Shown here: positions 6,697-15,205 of the stretch, in pieces
Numbering within the stretch: the stretch's first letter is position 1
Layout: the number at the start of each line of letters is the position of its first letter
Assembly (NCBI GenBank): GCA_910585655.1
Contig: CAJUFW010000023.1
Location: 1-28,948 of the forward strand
Direction of reading: 5' to 3'
Origin: an uncultured Lachnospiraceae bacterium
Lineage (GTDB): Bacteria > Bacillota_A > Clostridia > Lachnospirales > Lachnospiraceae
DNA length: 28,948 bases
Notes under the pieces: generated by a model
The model's database searches: none
The model's input: the letters and a program-made list of their open reading frames with translations, nothing else
What the model was told of the DNA's origin: nothing
Made by a program: the position numbers and the translations under genes

Positions 6697-7527
6697 TTAT
6701 CTGATATATAAAACATATTCGCTTACACAGGAAAATCCCAGCTCTAATGCGGTTGCCTGGCTTTCTTCCTCGTTAAAAAAGATCAGATACGGATAGCCCG
6801 CTTTCTTAAAATCCTGCAATATCTTTGCCACCAAAGCCTTGTATACTTCCGGGTCAAAGCTCCGATCCCGATAGCCCAGATGATAGATTTCCCCATCTCT
6901 TGCACAAAGATATCCTACTGCTTTTTCTTCCCGATATAACAGATAAATTATCCACTTATCCAAGGCAGCATACATACGATCAGAGTTCCAGTAGGTGTCT
7001 GGTTCTGTCTGATGTATTTCCCGGAATTCCGAAAAATTGCTTTCTGTCACCCTTACCAGACCGTTCGGTACAGGCGGCAGTTTAGAATCCTCTAAAAGAA
7101 AAATATCATGATAAGCTTCTTCTACTAGCCTGGCGCCGCTTTTTTGTAAAAATGCCGTAGCACGGGAATTTTTCTTTGGAAATCCCAAATACAGCTTATA
7201 GCCAGCAAAATGCTCTCTCGTATATTCGATAAACTCTGCCAATGCCTGCTCTGTGTTCCGGTTGGTCAGAAAACCGGTTGTCTGAAGGTATCGATCCTTT
7301 TCTATAAAATAGAACTGAATCCAACCTTCTACGTTCCCTTCCGATATAAAAAGAAGAAGTTCCTGATCCCCTTGCTGATAGCCCTTCCAGACGTGATCGA
7401 TAAACTGATCCTTTGTCGAAACTCCATCTGAAAAAAGCCGATACCCGGATTTGGTCTGATCCATCGCCAGGGAATAGGCGAATTCCATATATTGCTCTAT
7501 GTCCTCTTTCGTCGCTGTCACTAGCAT
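6697..7527 (-). CDS. GNAT-like N-acetyltransferase, substrate unknown
   Basis: 276 residues with two weakly similar alpha/beta halves. The N-terminal half contains YKLYLGFPKKNSRATAFLQKSGARLVEE, a GNAT-style segment in which a distal helix (ATAFLQKSGA) precedes the last strands. The C-terminal half repeats the pattern, with KAVGYLCARDGEIYHLGY and ESQATALELGFSCVSEYVLY. The classical acetyl-CoA loop Q/RxxGxG/A is not clear, so activity is uncertain. The ATG lies 5 nt after metH ends, and the ribosome binding site GGAGGG falls within the last metH codons, so it is the final gene of the aroA-metF-metH operon. Its substrate cannot be told from the sequence, and a link to methionine metabolism is positional only. 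Confidence 0.78.
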   Translation of the reverse strand: MLVTATKEDIEQYMEFAYSLAMDQTKSGYRLFSDGVSTKDQFIDHVWKGYQQGDQELLLFISEGNVEGWIQFYFIEKDRYLQTTGFLTNRNTEQALAEFIEYTREHFAGYKLYLGFPKKNSRATAFLQKSGARLVEEAYHDIFLLEDSKLPPVPNGLVRVTESNFSEFREIHQTEPDTYWNSDRMYAALDKWIIYLLYREEKAVGYLCARDGEIYHLGYRDRSFDPEVYKALVAKILQDFKKAGYPYLIFFNEEESQATALELGFSCVSEYVLYIR

Positions 7528-7532
7528 TGCCC

Positions 7533-10055
7533 TTACCCTCCAAACACTTCTTTTGCAATATCCGCAGATTGCTTTGCGTCCTTTGCGTAATAATCCGCAC
7601 CGATTTTTTGGGCATACTCCGGCGTAAGGACGGCGCCGCCTACCATGATTTTACAATCCAGCCCGGCTTCCCGGATTGCCTGAATCGTCGCCTCCATATG
7701 GACTACGGTCGTCGTCATCAAAGCGCTTAGCCCCACTAACGGCGCCTTGGTTTGCTTTGCCGTTTCCACAACCGTTTCTACCGGCACGTCTTTTCCCAAA
7801 TCGATTACCTGATATCCATAATTTTCCAATACTACCTTTACAATATTTTTCCCGATATCATGAATATCTCCTTTTACCGTAGCCAGGATAATCTTCCCTT
7901 TGGAAATCGCCGTTTCTCCGGCTCCCTCCTGCTTCGGCTGGGAAGCCATATATTGTTTGATTACCTCAAAAGCAGCCTGTGCCGCCCCGGCAGATTGAAG
8001 GAGCTGCGGCAGAAACAAGCGTCCCTCTTCAAATTCCACACCTACCTGATCCAACGCGGGAATCAAAATTCCGTTGACCAGCGCAAGCGGCTCCTGCTCT
8101 TTGAGTAATTCTCTCGTATCCTCTCCTGCGCTATCCTTAATTCCTTTTAATACGGCGTAACGCAGCTTTTCCGTCAATACGCCGTTCTTTGAAGAAGCAT
8201 TGCCTTCTCCGGAGCCTGTTTCATCCGACGACTCGTTCTTCTTTATCTGTCCGCCTGCTGCCTCCTTTGCCGCCAGTTTTGTTTCTACCACTTGCCCGTG
8301 GTATTTTTCCACATACGCCTGCGATCCGCTATCCTCCCCGCACAGTACACGATACGCATCGACCGCTCCCATCATCGCCGCGTTGTTTGGATTCATAATC
8401 GGCAGATCCAGCCCATGTTCCAGCGCCATCGTCAAAAAGGCTGTGTTAATCAGTTCCCGGTTCGGCAGACCAAAGGAAATGTTCGATACGCCAAGGAGTG
8501 TCTTTACTCCCAAACGCTCCTTGACCATACTGACTGCTTTTAAGGTTTCCGCTACCTCTGCCTGCTTGACCGAGGCCGTCATCGTCAGGCAGTCGATATA
8601 AATATCCTCTCTGGCGATTCCGTAACACTCTGCTGCACGCACGATTTTTTCCGCTATCGCCACACGCTCTTCTGCTTTGTCTGGAATACCAGACTCGTCC
8701 AACGTCAGACCAATCACGGCTGCTCCGTATTTTTTCACCAGGGGCAGAATCTGATCCAGTACCGCTTGCTCACCATTGACCGAATTGACCAGCGGCTTGC
8801 CGTTATAAATCCGCAGCGCGGCTTCCAGTACTTCCGGATTGGTCGAATCAATCTGCAACGGCACATCCAAAATCCCCTGCAGCTCTTTTATAACGTCTAC
8901 CATCATCTGCTTTTCGTCAATTTCCGGCAGCCCCACATTGACGTCCAGAATCTGTGCCCCTGCCTGCACCTGTTCCAACGCCTGATTTAAAATATAGCCC
9001 AGGTTGTGATTGCGGAGCGCTTCCTTAAACAGCTTCTTTCCTGTCGGGTTAATCCGCTCTCCGACGACACGGACACCACTTACCTCTACTACCTGATTCG
9101 CGCTGCAAAGCCAGGAATGTGCCTGTGTGGAACAGGTCTGTTGTTCAGCGTGCGTCTGACCGAAAGCTTGGTTCTCAAAAGCCCAGTCTGCGCATACCTT
9201 CTGCAGCTTTTTGATATACTCCGGCGTCGTCCCGCAGCAGCCCCCTACGATACGAACACCCTTTTCCAACATTTGCTTCATCTGTCGGGCAAATTCCTCC
9301 GGTTCTACGTCATATTGCTGCGTCATCAGGTTCGGAAGCCCGGCGTTTGGCTTTACGATTACCGGCAAATGCGTATAGCGCAGCATTTCTTCCGCCATCG
9401 GCAGGATTTCTTCCGGTCCCAGTGAACAGTTGATTCCAAGCGCATCCACTCCTAACGCCGTCAGCGTAATCGCCGCTGCTGCCACCGTTACACCAGTAAA
9501 CGTCCTGCCGTTTTTTTCAAAGCTCATCGTCGTATAAACCGGCAGCCCGGTATGCTCTTTTGCTGCCAGAACAGCCGCTTTCATCTCCAGCAAATCCGTC
9601 ATCGTCTCAAAGACGACCAGATCGGCGCCCGCCGCTGCGCCTGCCTCCAGCATCTCCCGAAAAATCTCATACGCCTCTTCAAATTTTAAGTCCCCGTTTG
9701 GCTCCAACAGCTTGCCCACCGGTCCGATATCCAGCGCCACCTGTACCCGGCTCGTGCTTTCCCTGCCATCTCCGTTCCCTTCTCCGACGCTTTCTTCTAC
9801 CGCTTCCCTGGCGTTGCGGACTCCGGCAGATACCAGCTCCTCTACGGTATATGAACTGTCCCGCAGCTTATAGCGGTTGGCGCTGAACGTATTGGCATAA
9901 AGGATATCTGCGCCGCTTTCTATATAACTGCGGTGTATCTGCTTTAACAGTTCCGGATGCGTGATATTGAGTTCCTCCGGCACTTTTCCCATAGGCGCCC
10001 CCAAACTTTGGAGCATTGTTCCCATGCCGCCGTCCAGTATAGTTATCTGCTTCAT
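7533..10055 (-). CDS. metH: Cobalamin-dependent methionine synthase, without its own reactivation domain
   Basis: An 840-residue enzyme that transfers the methyl group of 5-methyl-THF via cobalamin to homocysteine. Domains in order: homocysteine-binding barrel (about 1-300) with DGGMGTML and zinc cysteines in GINCSLGP and VGGCCGTTPE; pterin-binding barrel (about 325-575) beginning VVGERINPTGKKLFKEAL; cobalamin cap (about 600-700); and Rossmann-like B12 domain with GDIHDIGKNIV, whose axial ligand is His732. The protein ends after the B12 domain, about 390 residues short of the E. coli-type enzyme, and the missing activation domain is encoded by the next gene upstream. The two overlap by ATGA (10052-10055). 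The segment between the pterin and cap domains (about 610-635) is Gly/Ser/Glu-rich and looks like a flexible linker. Confidence 0.96.
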   Translation of the reverse strand: MKQITILDGGMGTMLQSLGAPMGKVPEELNITHPELLKQIHRSYIESGADILYANTFSANRYKLRDSSYTVEELVSAGVRNAREAVEESVGEGNGDGRESTSRVQVALDIGPVGKLLEPNGDLKFEEAYEIFREMLEAGAAAGADLVVFETMTDLLEMKAAVLAAKEHTGLPVYTTMSFEKNGRTFTGVTVAAAAITLTALGVDALGINCSLGPEEILPMAEEMLRYTHLPVIVKPNAGLPNLMTQQYDVEPEEFARQMKQMLEKGVRIVGGCCGTTPEYIKKLQKVCADWAFENQAFGQTHAEQQTCSTQAHSWLCSANQVVEVSGVRVVGERINPTGKKLFKEALRNHNLGYILNQALEQVQAGAQILDVNVGLPEIDEKQMMVDVIKELQGILDVPLQIDSTNPEVLEAALRIYNGKPLVNSVNGEQAVLDQILPLVKKYGAAVIGLTLDESGIPDKAEERVAIAEKIVRAAECYGIAREDIYIDCLTMTASVKQAEVAETLKAVSMVKERLGVKTLLGVSNISFGLPNRELINTAFLTMALEHGLDLPIMNPNNAAMMGAVDAYRVLCGEDSGSQAYVEKYHGQVVETKLAAKEAAGGQIKKNESSDETGSGEGNASSKNGVLTEKLRYAVLKGIKDSAGEDTRELLKEQEPLALVNGILIPALDQVGVEFEEGRLFLPQLLQSAGAAQAAFEVIKQYMASQPKQEGAGETAISKGKIILATVKGDIHDIGKNIVKVVLENYGYQVIDLGKDVPVETVVETAKQTKAPLVGLSALMTTTVVHMEATIQAIREAGLDCKIMVGGAVLTPEYAQKIGADYYAKDAKQSADIAKEVFGG

Positions 10056-10741
10056 TTTTTTAAACCCTCCCTTTGATAAAAGTTACAGCGTTCCCGGTTT
10101 TGGCATCGTTCGCATTTACTGCCCTTCTCCCCTTCCTCCTGCCAGGCAGTTTCCATAACACCAATGATCGCTGTCACCGATTTAGAAGGAGCCAGAAGCA
10201 TATCCTCGCTCACACTTACGCCCAGCCGCCGATGAAGATCCAACGTATCCGCCAGTTCCTGCTGCAGCTTTAGGGGAAGATCTCCGTATCCAGGGCTAAA
10301 GCGCCATGTAATCCGTTTCCCTTCTGCCTCTACCTCCTGCTCAATTTCCCGTTCGGCAGCCTCTATCACTTGTTCTACCGCGACTGAACCGCAGCTATCC
10401 AGTACCACGCCTGCCGCCGGTTCCGTCACCATTTTCAGCCGGATTTGCTTGTCTACAAACGCTCCTACCGTAGCACAGACCAAATAGATCTCCGCGCACC
10501 CCTCCAAATGTCTGCGGATATCCTCTCCGCTCATGCAAAGCGTTGTCCCCTCTACCAAAATCCCCTCTGCCGACTGCCGGATCGGATATCTGCGGTAAAG
10601 ATAGGAAGGACGTACCAGCTTTAATGTTTCCAATATACAGCTCTCAATCAACCGTTCTGTATGCGGGGGAATCTCTGTTCCCTGATACCCTAAATAGCGT
10701 AGTACCTCTTCCTTTTTCAGAAGTTTTCGTGTCAGCTCCAT
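10052..10741 (-). CDS. Stand-alone MetH activation (AdoMet-binding) domain protein
   Basis: 229 residues corresponding to the C-terminal reactivation domain of MetH, which binds AdoMet and remethylates oxidised cobalamin. The hallmark RFSPGYGDLPLKLQ is present at about 147-160, and a central region with GVVLDSCGSVAVEQVIEAAE lies before it. The end carries a cysteine cluster, KCERCQNRERCNFY, as often seen in clostridial stand-alone versions; it may bind metal. GGAAGGAAA lies about 10 nt before the ATG. The stop overlaps the metH start by 4 nt, so the two halves are translationally coupled and presumably act together as a split methionine synthase. Its gene starts 71 nt after metF ends. Confidence 0.93.
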   Translation of the reverse strand: MELTRKLLKKEEVLRYLGYQGTEIPPHTERLIESCILETLKLVRPSYLYRRYPIRQSAEGILVEGTTLCMSGEDIRRHLEGCAEIYLVCATVGAFVDKQIRLKMVTEPAAGVVLDSCGSVAVEQVIEAAEREIEQEVEAEGKRITWRFSPGYGDLPLKLQQELADTLDLHRRLGVSVSEDMLLAPSKSVTAIIGVMETAWQEEGEKGSKCERCQNRERCNFYQREGLKK

Positions 10742-10812
10742 CTACCTGTTTTCCTTCCTTTTCCAGTCGTCTTTTTTATTTATCTTTCTTTCCGAATGCT
10801 CCGGCTCTCCGG

Positions 10813-11691
10813 TCAGTTGCAGCTTCGGATCATATATTCCACACTTTCGGTAATCCGGCTCGCCGTATCTACCTGGTTCATGGTATACAAATGAATTCCC
10901 CGCACTCCGTTCGCTACCAGATCGACGATCTGCCCGATAGCGTAAGCAATCCCCGCGTCCTTTAGCACTTTGGGATTGTCCCCGAATTTTTCGATGATCC
11001 GGCGAAGCTGCAGCGGGATACTCGCCCCGCACATCACTACCATCCGTTCAATCTGCGAACGGTTTGTCACCGGCATAATCCCTGCTTCTATCGGCACGTC
11101 AATCCCTACCTGCATACATTTATTCCAAAATTCATAAAAACGATTGTTGTCAAAAAAGAGCTGCGTCACCAAATGGCTGACGCCTGCCTCAATCTTGTAT
11201 TTCAGGTTGCGGATATCCGCTTCCGGGCTGACCGCTTCCCCATGCACTTCCGGATAACATGCCCCAATCAAATGGAAATCCGGAGCTGTTTCCTTAATAA
11301 ACGCTACCAGGTCGCTGGCATATTTAAAATCCTTAGACTCTTTGATTTCCGGTCTCCGATCCCCGCGCAGCGCCAAAATATTTTCTACGCCGTTTTCTCG
11401 AAGCTGCTCTAAAGAGGCTTTTATTTCCGCCTTGTCGGAACCAATACAGGTCAGATGGCTGACCGGCTCAATCCCATACTCCTTTTTAATCAGAGAGGCG
11501 ATCTCACAGGTTTTGTTTTTCTGCGTCTCAGAACCTCCCGCCCCATAGGTAACGCTGATAAAGTCCGGCTTTAAACTCCGCAGACCATATAGCGTGTTGT
11601 AAATCGTATCAATGGAAGTCGTCGCCTTTGGCGGAAATACCTCCAGAGAATATAATACCTTCCTGTGATTTAATAAATGTTCTAAATTCAT
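10813..11691 (-). CDS. metF: 5,10-methylenetetrahydrofolate reductase
   Basis: A 292-residue flavoprotein reducing 5,10-methylene-THF to 5-methyl-THF, the methyl donor used by MetH encoded just downstream. Family motifs are SLEVFPPK near the start, SVTYGAGGS, SHLTCIG, NILALRGDRR and SHLVTQLFFDN, then EAGIMPVTN. Length is typical for the bacterial enzyme. GGAG lies 8 nt before the ATG. The start is only about 20 nt after the aroA stop, so aroA and metF are co-transcribed. The order metF, activation domain, metH supplies methyl-THF and uses it within one transcript. Confidence 0.96.
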   Translation of the reverse strand: MNLEHLLNHRKVLYSLEVFPPKATTSIDTIYNTLYGLRSLKPDFISVTYGAGGSETQKNKTCEIASLIKKEYGIEPVSHLTCIGSDKAEIKASLEQLRENGVENILALRGDRRPEIKESKDFKYASDLVAFIKETAPDFHLIGACYPEVHGEAVSPEADIRNLKYKIEAGVSHLVTQLFFDNNRFYEFWNKCMQVGIDVPIEAGIMPVTNRSQIERMVVMCGASIPLQLRRIIEKFGDNPKVLKDAGIAYAIGQIVDLVANGVRGIHLYTMNQVDTASRITESVEYMIRSCN

Positions 11692-11710
11692 CGTTTACTC
11701 CATTTCTATG

Positions 11711-13087
11711 TTATCGTTTCTTGCATCCTCTGGCAATTTCTTCCAGCAGCTCAAAATAATTCTCAAAAGTTTTTGCACAGCAGCCCGGATTTTCGATCAC
11801 AATTCCAGGAACCCGCAGTCCGATAAGCGCAAACGCCATCGCCATCCGATGGTCGTCATAGGTTCGGACACGCCCCGGCTGCACGGCTGCCGGATAGATT
11901 TCAAGTCCGTCTGAACGCTCTTTGCAGCCGATGCCCAGACGTCCCAGTTCCGTTACAATAGCGGCAATACGGTTCGACTCTTGAAAACGAATATGCCCTA
12001 CTCCTTCTATCCGGCTGGGAGTTTTGGCAAACGCCGCCGCCACTGCCATCGTCATCGTCTGATCGGAAAAATCATTCATATTGACTGTGATTCCAGGATA
12101 TTCTATCAGTCCATTCCCTTCTGTCGTCCTTCCGTTTACCTGCACTCCCTCCGGTGTATCCTCGACCTGGCATCCAAGCTGTTTTAGCACCTGCAAATAT
12201 TTTTTATCCCCCTGCAAGGAGTCCAGATGTACCCTCCGTATTCGTACCGAAATCCCCAGCAGCAGCGCCATCGTATAAAAATAGCAGGCGCCTGACAAAT
12301 CCGGCTCTATTTCATACGTTCCCGCACGATACCTGGTTCCGACGGCAGTCCCGGCGTCACAAGCCGTTTGACTCTTTCCCGGTACGATCCAGATCATTTC
12401 GCCGCTTCCCAAGACTTTCTCCTGACGGACACACACTCCAAAGCGTTCCATCAGCTTTGCCGTCATCTCAACATACGGGAGCGCCTTCCGTTCTCCGGTC
12501 AGATGAATCCGCAGTCCTTCCGGCAGCATCGTCCCTGCCATTAACAGAGCGCTTAAAAACTGGCTGCTCACGCCGATATCAATGCTTACTTCTCCGCCTT
12601 TTATGCCTTCTGATCGTAGTACAAACGGAAAGCATCCCACCTCGCCTTGATAGTTTACCTCTACGCCAAGCCCTGTCAGCGCCTCCAGCAGCGGCTTCAT
12701 CGGGCGCTTTTTCATCTGTTCGGAAGCGTCCAGCTCATATGTTCCACCGGCAAAAGCCAACATGGCTGTCAAAAACCGCGCGGCAGTCCCGGCGCTTCCT
12801 ACATATACGCGTCCGGTTTTCCGGGGCATCCTTCCACCAAGCCCCTTTACCCGGACGGTCTTTTGTTCCTCGTCTGCCTCTACCTCAAAGCCCAAATCTT
12901 TCAGTCCTTTTAAAAAATACCGAGAATCCTCACTAAACAACGCTCCCTGCAGGATACTTGTCCCGTCAGCCAGCGCCGCCAGCAAAAGCGCCCGGTTCGT
13001 AAGGCTTTTTGAGCCGGGAACTTCTAGTTCCAGATCTTTTTGACCCCTTGGCAGACACGGCACCTGATATTCGTTATTCTTTTCCAT
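11711..13087 (-). CDS. aroA: 3-phosphoshikimate 1-carboxyvinyltransferase (EPSP synthase)
   Basis: 458 residues from the ATG at 13085-13087, which has AGGAAAGG upstream. An open frame continues 33 codons further, but it crosses the promoter and is not conserved-looking. The enzyme joins PEP to shikimate-3-phosphate in aromatic amino-acid synthesis. Visible motifs are VPGSKSLTNRALLLAALADG near the N-terminus, GSAGTAARFLTA (PEP/phosphate loop), SSQFLSALL, FSDQTMTMAVAAAFA, RFQESNRIAAIV and the C-terminal DDHRMAMAFALIGL. It is the first gene of the operon running through metF and metH, an unusual partnership as no other shikimate gene is present. Confidence 0.95.
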   Translation of the reverse strand: MEKNNEYQVPCLPRGQKDLELEVPGSKSLTNRALLLAALADGTSILQGALFSEDSRYFLKGLKDLGFEVEADEEQKTVRVKGLGGRMPRKTGRVYVGSAGTAARFLTAMLAFAGGTYELDASEQMKKRPMKPLLEALTGLGVEVNYQGEVGCFPFVLRSEGIKGGEVSIDIGVSSQFLSALLMAGTMLPEGLRIHLTGERKALPYVEMTAKLMERFGVCVRQEKVLGSGEMIWIVPGKSQTACDAGTAVGTRYRAGTYEIEPDLSGACYFYTMALLLGISVRIRRVHLDSLQGDKKYLQVLKQLGCQVEDTPEGVQVNGRTTEGNGLIEYPGITVNMNDFSDQTMTMAVAAAFAKTPSRIEGVGHIRFQESNRIAAIVTELGRLGIGCKERSDGLEIYPAAVQPGRVRTYDDHRMAMAFALIGLRVPGIVIENPGCCAKTFENYFELLEEIARGCKKR

Positions 13088-13120
13088 AATTGCTTGCCTT
13101 TCCTGAAAATGATTGGAGTT

Positions 13121-13149
13121 ATTGTAGCACAAAGCCCGCAGTTCTACAA
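13121..13149 (-). promoter_or_regulatory. Promoter of the aroA-metF-metH operon
   Basis: On the minus strand TTGTAG (13144-13149), a 17-bp spacer and TACAAT (13121-13126), preceded by TGC as an extended -10. It lies about 34 nt upstream of the aroA ATG. No S-box or T-box-like leader fits in this short distance. Confidence 0.75.
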
Positions 13150-13165
13150 GTTTTTTCAGAAAGAG

Positions 13166-13194
13166 TTTACATCCCCTTTTTCCCATGCTATACT
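13166..13194 (+). promoter_or_regulatory. Promoter of the YhfC-type protease gene
   Basis: TTTACA (13166-13171), a 17-bp spacer and TATACT (13189-13194) with an upstream TGC, about 42 nt before the ATG. It is divergent from the aroA promoter, with the two -35 boxes only 16 bp apart. Confidence 0.85.
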
Positions 13195-13236
13195 ATATCA
13201 CACACTGTAAAATTCAAAAGAAACGAGGAATGTCCT

Positions 13237-14034
13237 ATGACTACAATCCCGAATTCTACCGTCACGATCCTGGGCGCGGCAGCTACTCTTTGCTTTATTC
13301 TGCCGCTTCTTGTTCTGGTAGCCTACAAAAAAAATACAAGGGCGCGTCTCCGTCCCTGCATTTACGGTATTTTGATTTTCCTGGCTTTTGCCGGAGCGTT
13401 GGAGCAGATGGTACACATGCTGTTTTTAGGGCTGGATACCCCGATCAGCCGCTTCCTTGCTTCCTCCCCATGGGGTTATGCCATTTACGGCGGGCTCGCC
13501 GCCGGGCTTTTTGAGGAAACAGGACGCTTTTTTGCCTTTCGTATGTTAAAAAAGGAGGAGCCGGACGGTACTACCCCTATTATGTATGGAATCGGTCATG
13601 GCGGAGCCGAAGCGATCCTTCTAGGCGCCCTTTCCCTGTTAAACGCTATGATTTTAGCTACCAGCATCAATGCTATGGGAACGGATGTCCTCTTAGAACA
13701 AGCCGGAGAAGCTGCAGCCACGATAGAGGCTACGATCAATAGTCTGATCAACACTCCGCCAACCATGTATTTTGTCTCTGCCTTTGAGCGCGCAGTTGCC
13801 TTTGCCCTGCAAATCTCTCTTTCCGTTCTGGTATTCTTTTCCGTAATGAAACCAGAGCTGCGCTTTTTGTTTCCGCTTTCCATTTTGCTTCATTTTCTGT
13901 TAGACGTCCTTGCCGGACTTTTCCAGACAGGTATGATCACCAACGTTTATCTGTTGGAAGCGATTATCCTGCTTTATACGCTCGGCGTAGCCTATTTTGC
14001 CCGCAGCGTTTACCGAAAGCATATCGAAGCATAG
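13237..14034 (+). CDS. YhfC-family glutamic-type intramembrane protease
   Basis: 265 residues from ATG 13237, with GAGGA 8 nt upstream; earlier in-frame starts overlap the promoter and are rejected. The protein is almost entirely hydrophobic, with about seven predicted membrane segments. The family signature is visible: FEETGRFFAFRML (Glu-Glu-x-x-Arg) at about 90-102 and YGIGHGGAEAILLG at about 114-127. These are equivalent to the catalytic Glu and His sites of CPBP/Abi-like intramembrane proteases. The substrate is unknown. The gene is single and divergent from aroA, and a hairpin separates it from the convergent carbamate kinase gene. Confidence 0.85.
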   Translation: MTTIPNSTVTILGAAATLCFILPLLVLVAYKKNTRARLRPCIYGILIFLAFAGALEQMVHMLFLGLDTPISRFLASSPWGYAIYGGLAAGLFEETGRFFAFRMLKKEEPDGTTPIMYGIGHGGAEAILLGALSLLNAMILATSINAMGTDVLLEQAGEAAATIEATINSLINTPPTMYFVSAFERAVAFALQISLSVLVFFSVMKPELRFLFPLSILLHFLLDVLAGLFQTGMITNVYLLEAIILLYTLGVAYFARSVYRKHIEA

Positions 14035-14038
14035 TTTA

Positions 14039-14076
14039 CCGTCTGACATCGTTCCTGGCGGAGCGGTGTCAGACGG
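14039..14076. terminator. Hairpin between convergent YhfC-type and carbamate kinase genes
   Basis: CCGTCTGACATCG (14039-14051) pairs with CGGTGTCAGACGG (14064-14076) over 13 bp with a single G-U wobble and a 12-nt loop. It lies a few bases past the plus-strand stop and 24 nt from the minus-strand stop. The U-tract is absent on both sides, so intrinsic termination is less certain than at the other convergent junctions. Confidence 0.65.
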
Positions 14077-14099
14077 CAAAAAGCAGATGTGTGAACAAC

Positions 14100-15032
14100 T
14101 TACGCGCGGATAATCGTACCGGCACGTCCTTTCATTCCGGCACTCGCTTTTTCTAACGTAGTAATCACGGCACGCCGGTTCTCTCCGGAGGTCACAAACT
14201 CTACAGCCGCCTCCATCTTTGCCAAATCCAGACCAGGTTCAAAATGACCTTGTTCCATATAAGAAGCTGCTTCTGCTGCCGTAATCTCCCGCAGAGGGGT
14301 TTCCTCCGGAGTATCCCGGTGGATCGTTAAGCACTCCCGTTTGGTCAGAAATAAAACTGCCTCTGCATTCAGCATTTGTCCCAGTCTGGCAGCCGTAGCA
14401 TCTTTTTCAATGATCGCGCTGGCGCCTTTTAATCTTGTCCCCTGCTGCAGCACCGGAATCCCGCCGCCTCCGCAGGCAATGACAATCTGTCCCGCCTCTA
14501 CCAGCGTCCGGATCGAATCGATCTCATAAATATCAATCGGCTTTGGCGATGGTATGATCCGCCGATAGCCCCGTTCCTCTTGTGTGACAAAATTCCCCTT
14601 CTTTACCTCGGCGTCCGCCTCCTCTTTTTCCATATACCGTCCGATCACCTTGGTCGGATGCTGAAACGCCCGGTCAAACGGATCGACGCGTACCTGGGTA
14701 ATAATCGTACAAACCGGCTTATAAATCCCGCGTTCGAGCAACTCCGTACGAATTGTATTCTGCAAATCATAGCCGATATATCCCTGACTTAAAGCTCCGC
14801 AGACCGACATCGGCGCTACGGTAAAGTCCGGCTCTAGCCTGCTAAATTCCGTCATCGCCGTATGCAGCATCCCAATCTGCGGTCCGTTGCTGTGTGTGAT
14901 AACGACCTGATATTTATCTTCTACCAAATCAGCAATCGCCCTTGCTGCTCCCTTTACCGCTTTTTTCTGCTCTGGCAATGTTGTTCCAAACGCATTACGT
15001 CCAAGCGCCACTACTACAATTTCTTTCCCCAT
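14100..15032 (-). CDS. arcC: Carbamate kinase
   Basis: 310 residues of the amino-acid kinase fold. The enzyme makes ATP from carbamoyl phosphate and ADP, releasing carbamate. Conserved segments are VVITHSNGPQIGML, PMSVCGALSQGYIGYDLQN, QHPTKVIGRYM, RRIIPSPKPIDIYE, VIACGGGGIPV and AIIEKDATAARLGQ. The N-terminal glycine motif reads ALGRNAFG rather than the common ALGGNAL, so one Gly is Arg. GAGGA lies 6 nt before the ATG. The gene is alone: no arginine deiminase or ornithine carbamoyltransferase gene is beside it, so the source of its carbamoyl phosphate lies elsewhere. Confidence 0.94.
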   Translation of the reverse strand: MGKEIVVVALGRNAFGTTLPEQKKAVKGAARAIADLVEDKYQVVITHSNGPQIGMLHTAMTEFSRLEPDFTVAPMSVCGALSQGYIGYDLQNTIRTELLERGIYKPVCTIITQVRVDPFDRAFQHPTKVIGRYMEKEEADAEVKKGNFVTQEERGYRRIIPSPKPIDIYEIDSIRTLVEAGQIVIACGGGGIPVLQQGTRLKGASAIIEKDATAARLGQMLNAEAVLFLTKRECLTIHRDTPEETPLREITAAEAASYMEQGHFEPGLDLAKMEAAVEFVTSGENRRAVITTLEKASAGMKGRAGTIIRA

Positions 15033-15074
15033 TCCGATTCCTCTCTTTCCTTAGCAGAATTTTTACTCTCTATC

Positions 15075-15103
15075 ATCATATCAAACATTTGAATCTCTGT
15101 CTA
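15075..15103 (-). promoter_or_regulatory. Promoter of arcC
   Basis: On the minus strand TAGACA (15098-15103), a 17-bp spacer and TATGAT (15075-15080), each 5/6 to consensus and about 42 nt before the start codon. No obvious operator dyad was seen. Confidence 0.75.
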
Positions 15104-15135
15104 TAACAACCTCACCGGAAAAATTCATTCTTTGC

Positions 15136-15164
15136 TTGCAGGATTTTATAAAATACAGTATAAT
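15136..15164 (+). promoter_or_regulatory. Promoter of the secreted CAP-domain protein gene
   Basis: TTGCAG (15136-15141), a 17-bp spacer and a perfect TATAAT (15159-15164), about 41 nt before the ATG at 15206. The start is set by AGGAGG a few bases ahead of it. Confidence 0.85.
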
Positions 15165-15205
15165 TCTTGACGAATATAGGATAGAAGATAGGAGGAAGAT
15201 ATACA

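Noticed and set aside
12154..12936. 260-codon open frame opposite aroA
   Set aside because: It is Ser/Pro/Arg-rich with no start signal or motif, a typical shadow of a real gene on the other strand.
13088..13165. SAM riboswitch or T-box controlling the methionine operon
   Set aside because: The promoter is only about 34 nt before aroA, which leaves no room for such a leader, and the 71-nt gap after metF shows no aptamer core.
13088..13186. Longer aroA start (33 extra codons)
   Set aside because: The extension crosses the extended -10 and -35 elements, and the shorter start has a good ribosome binding site and matches the family's N-terminus.
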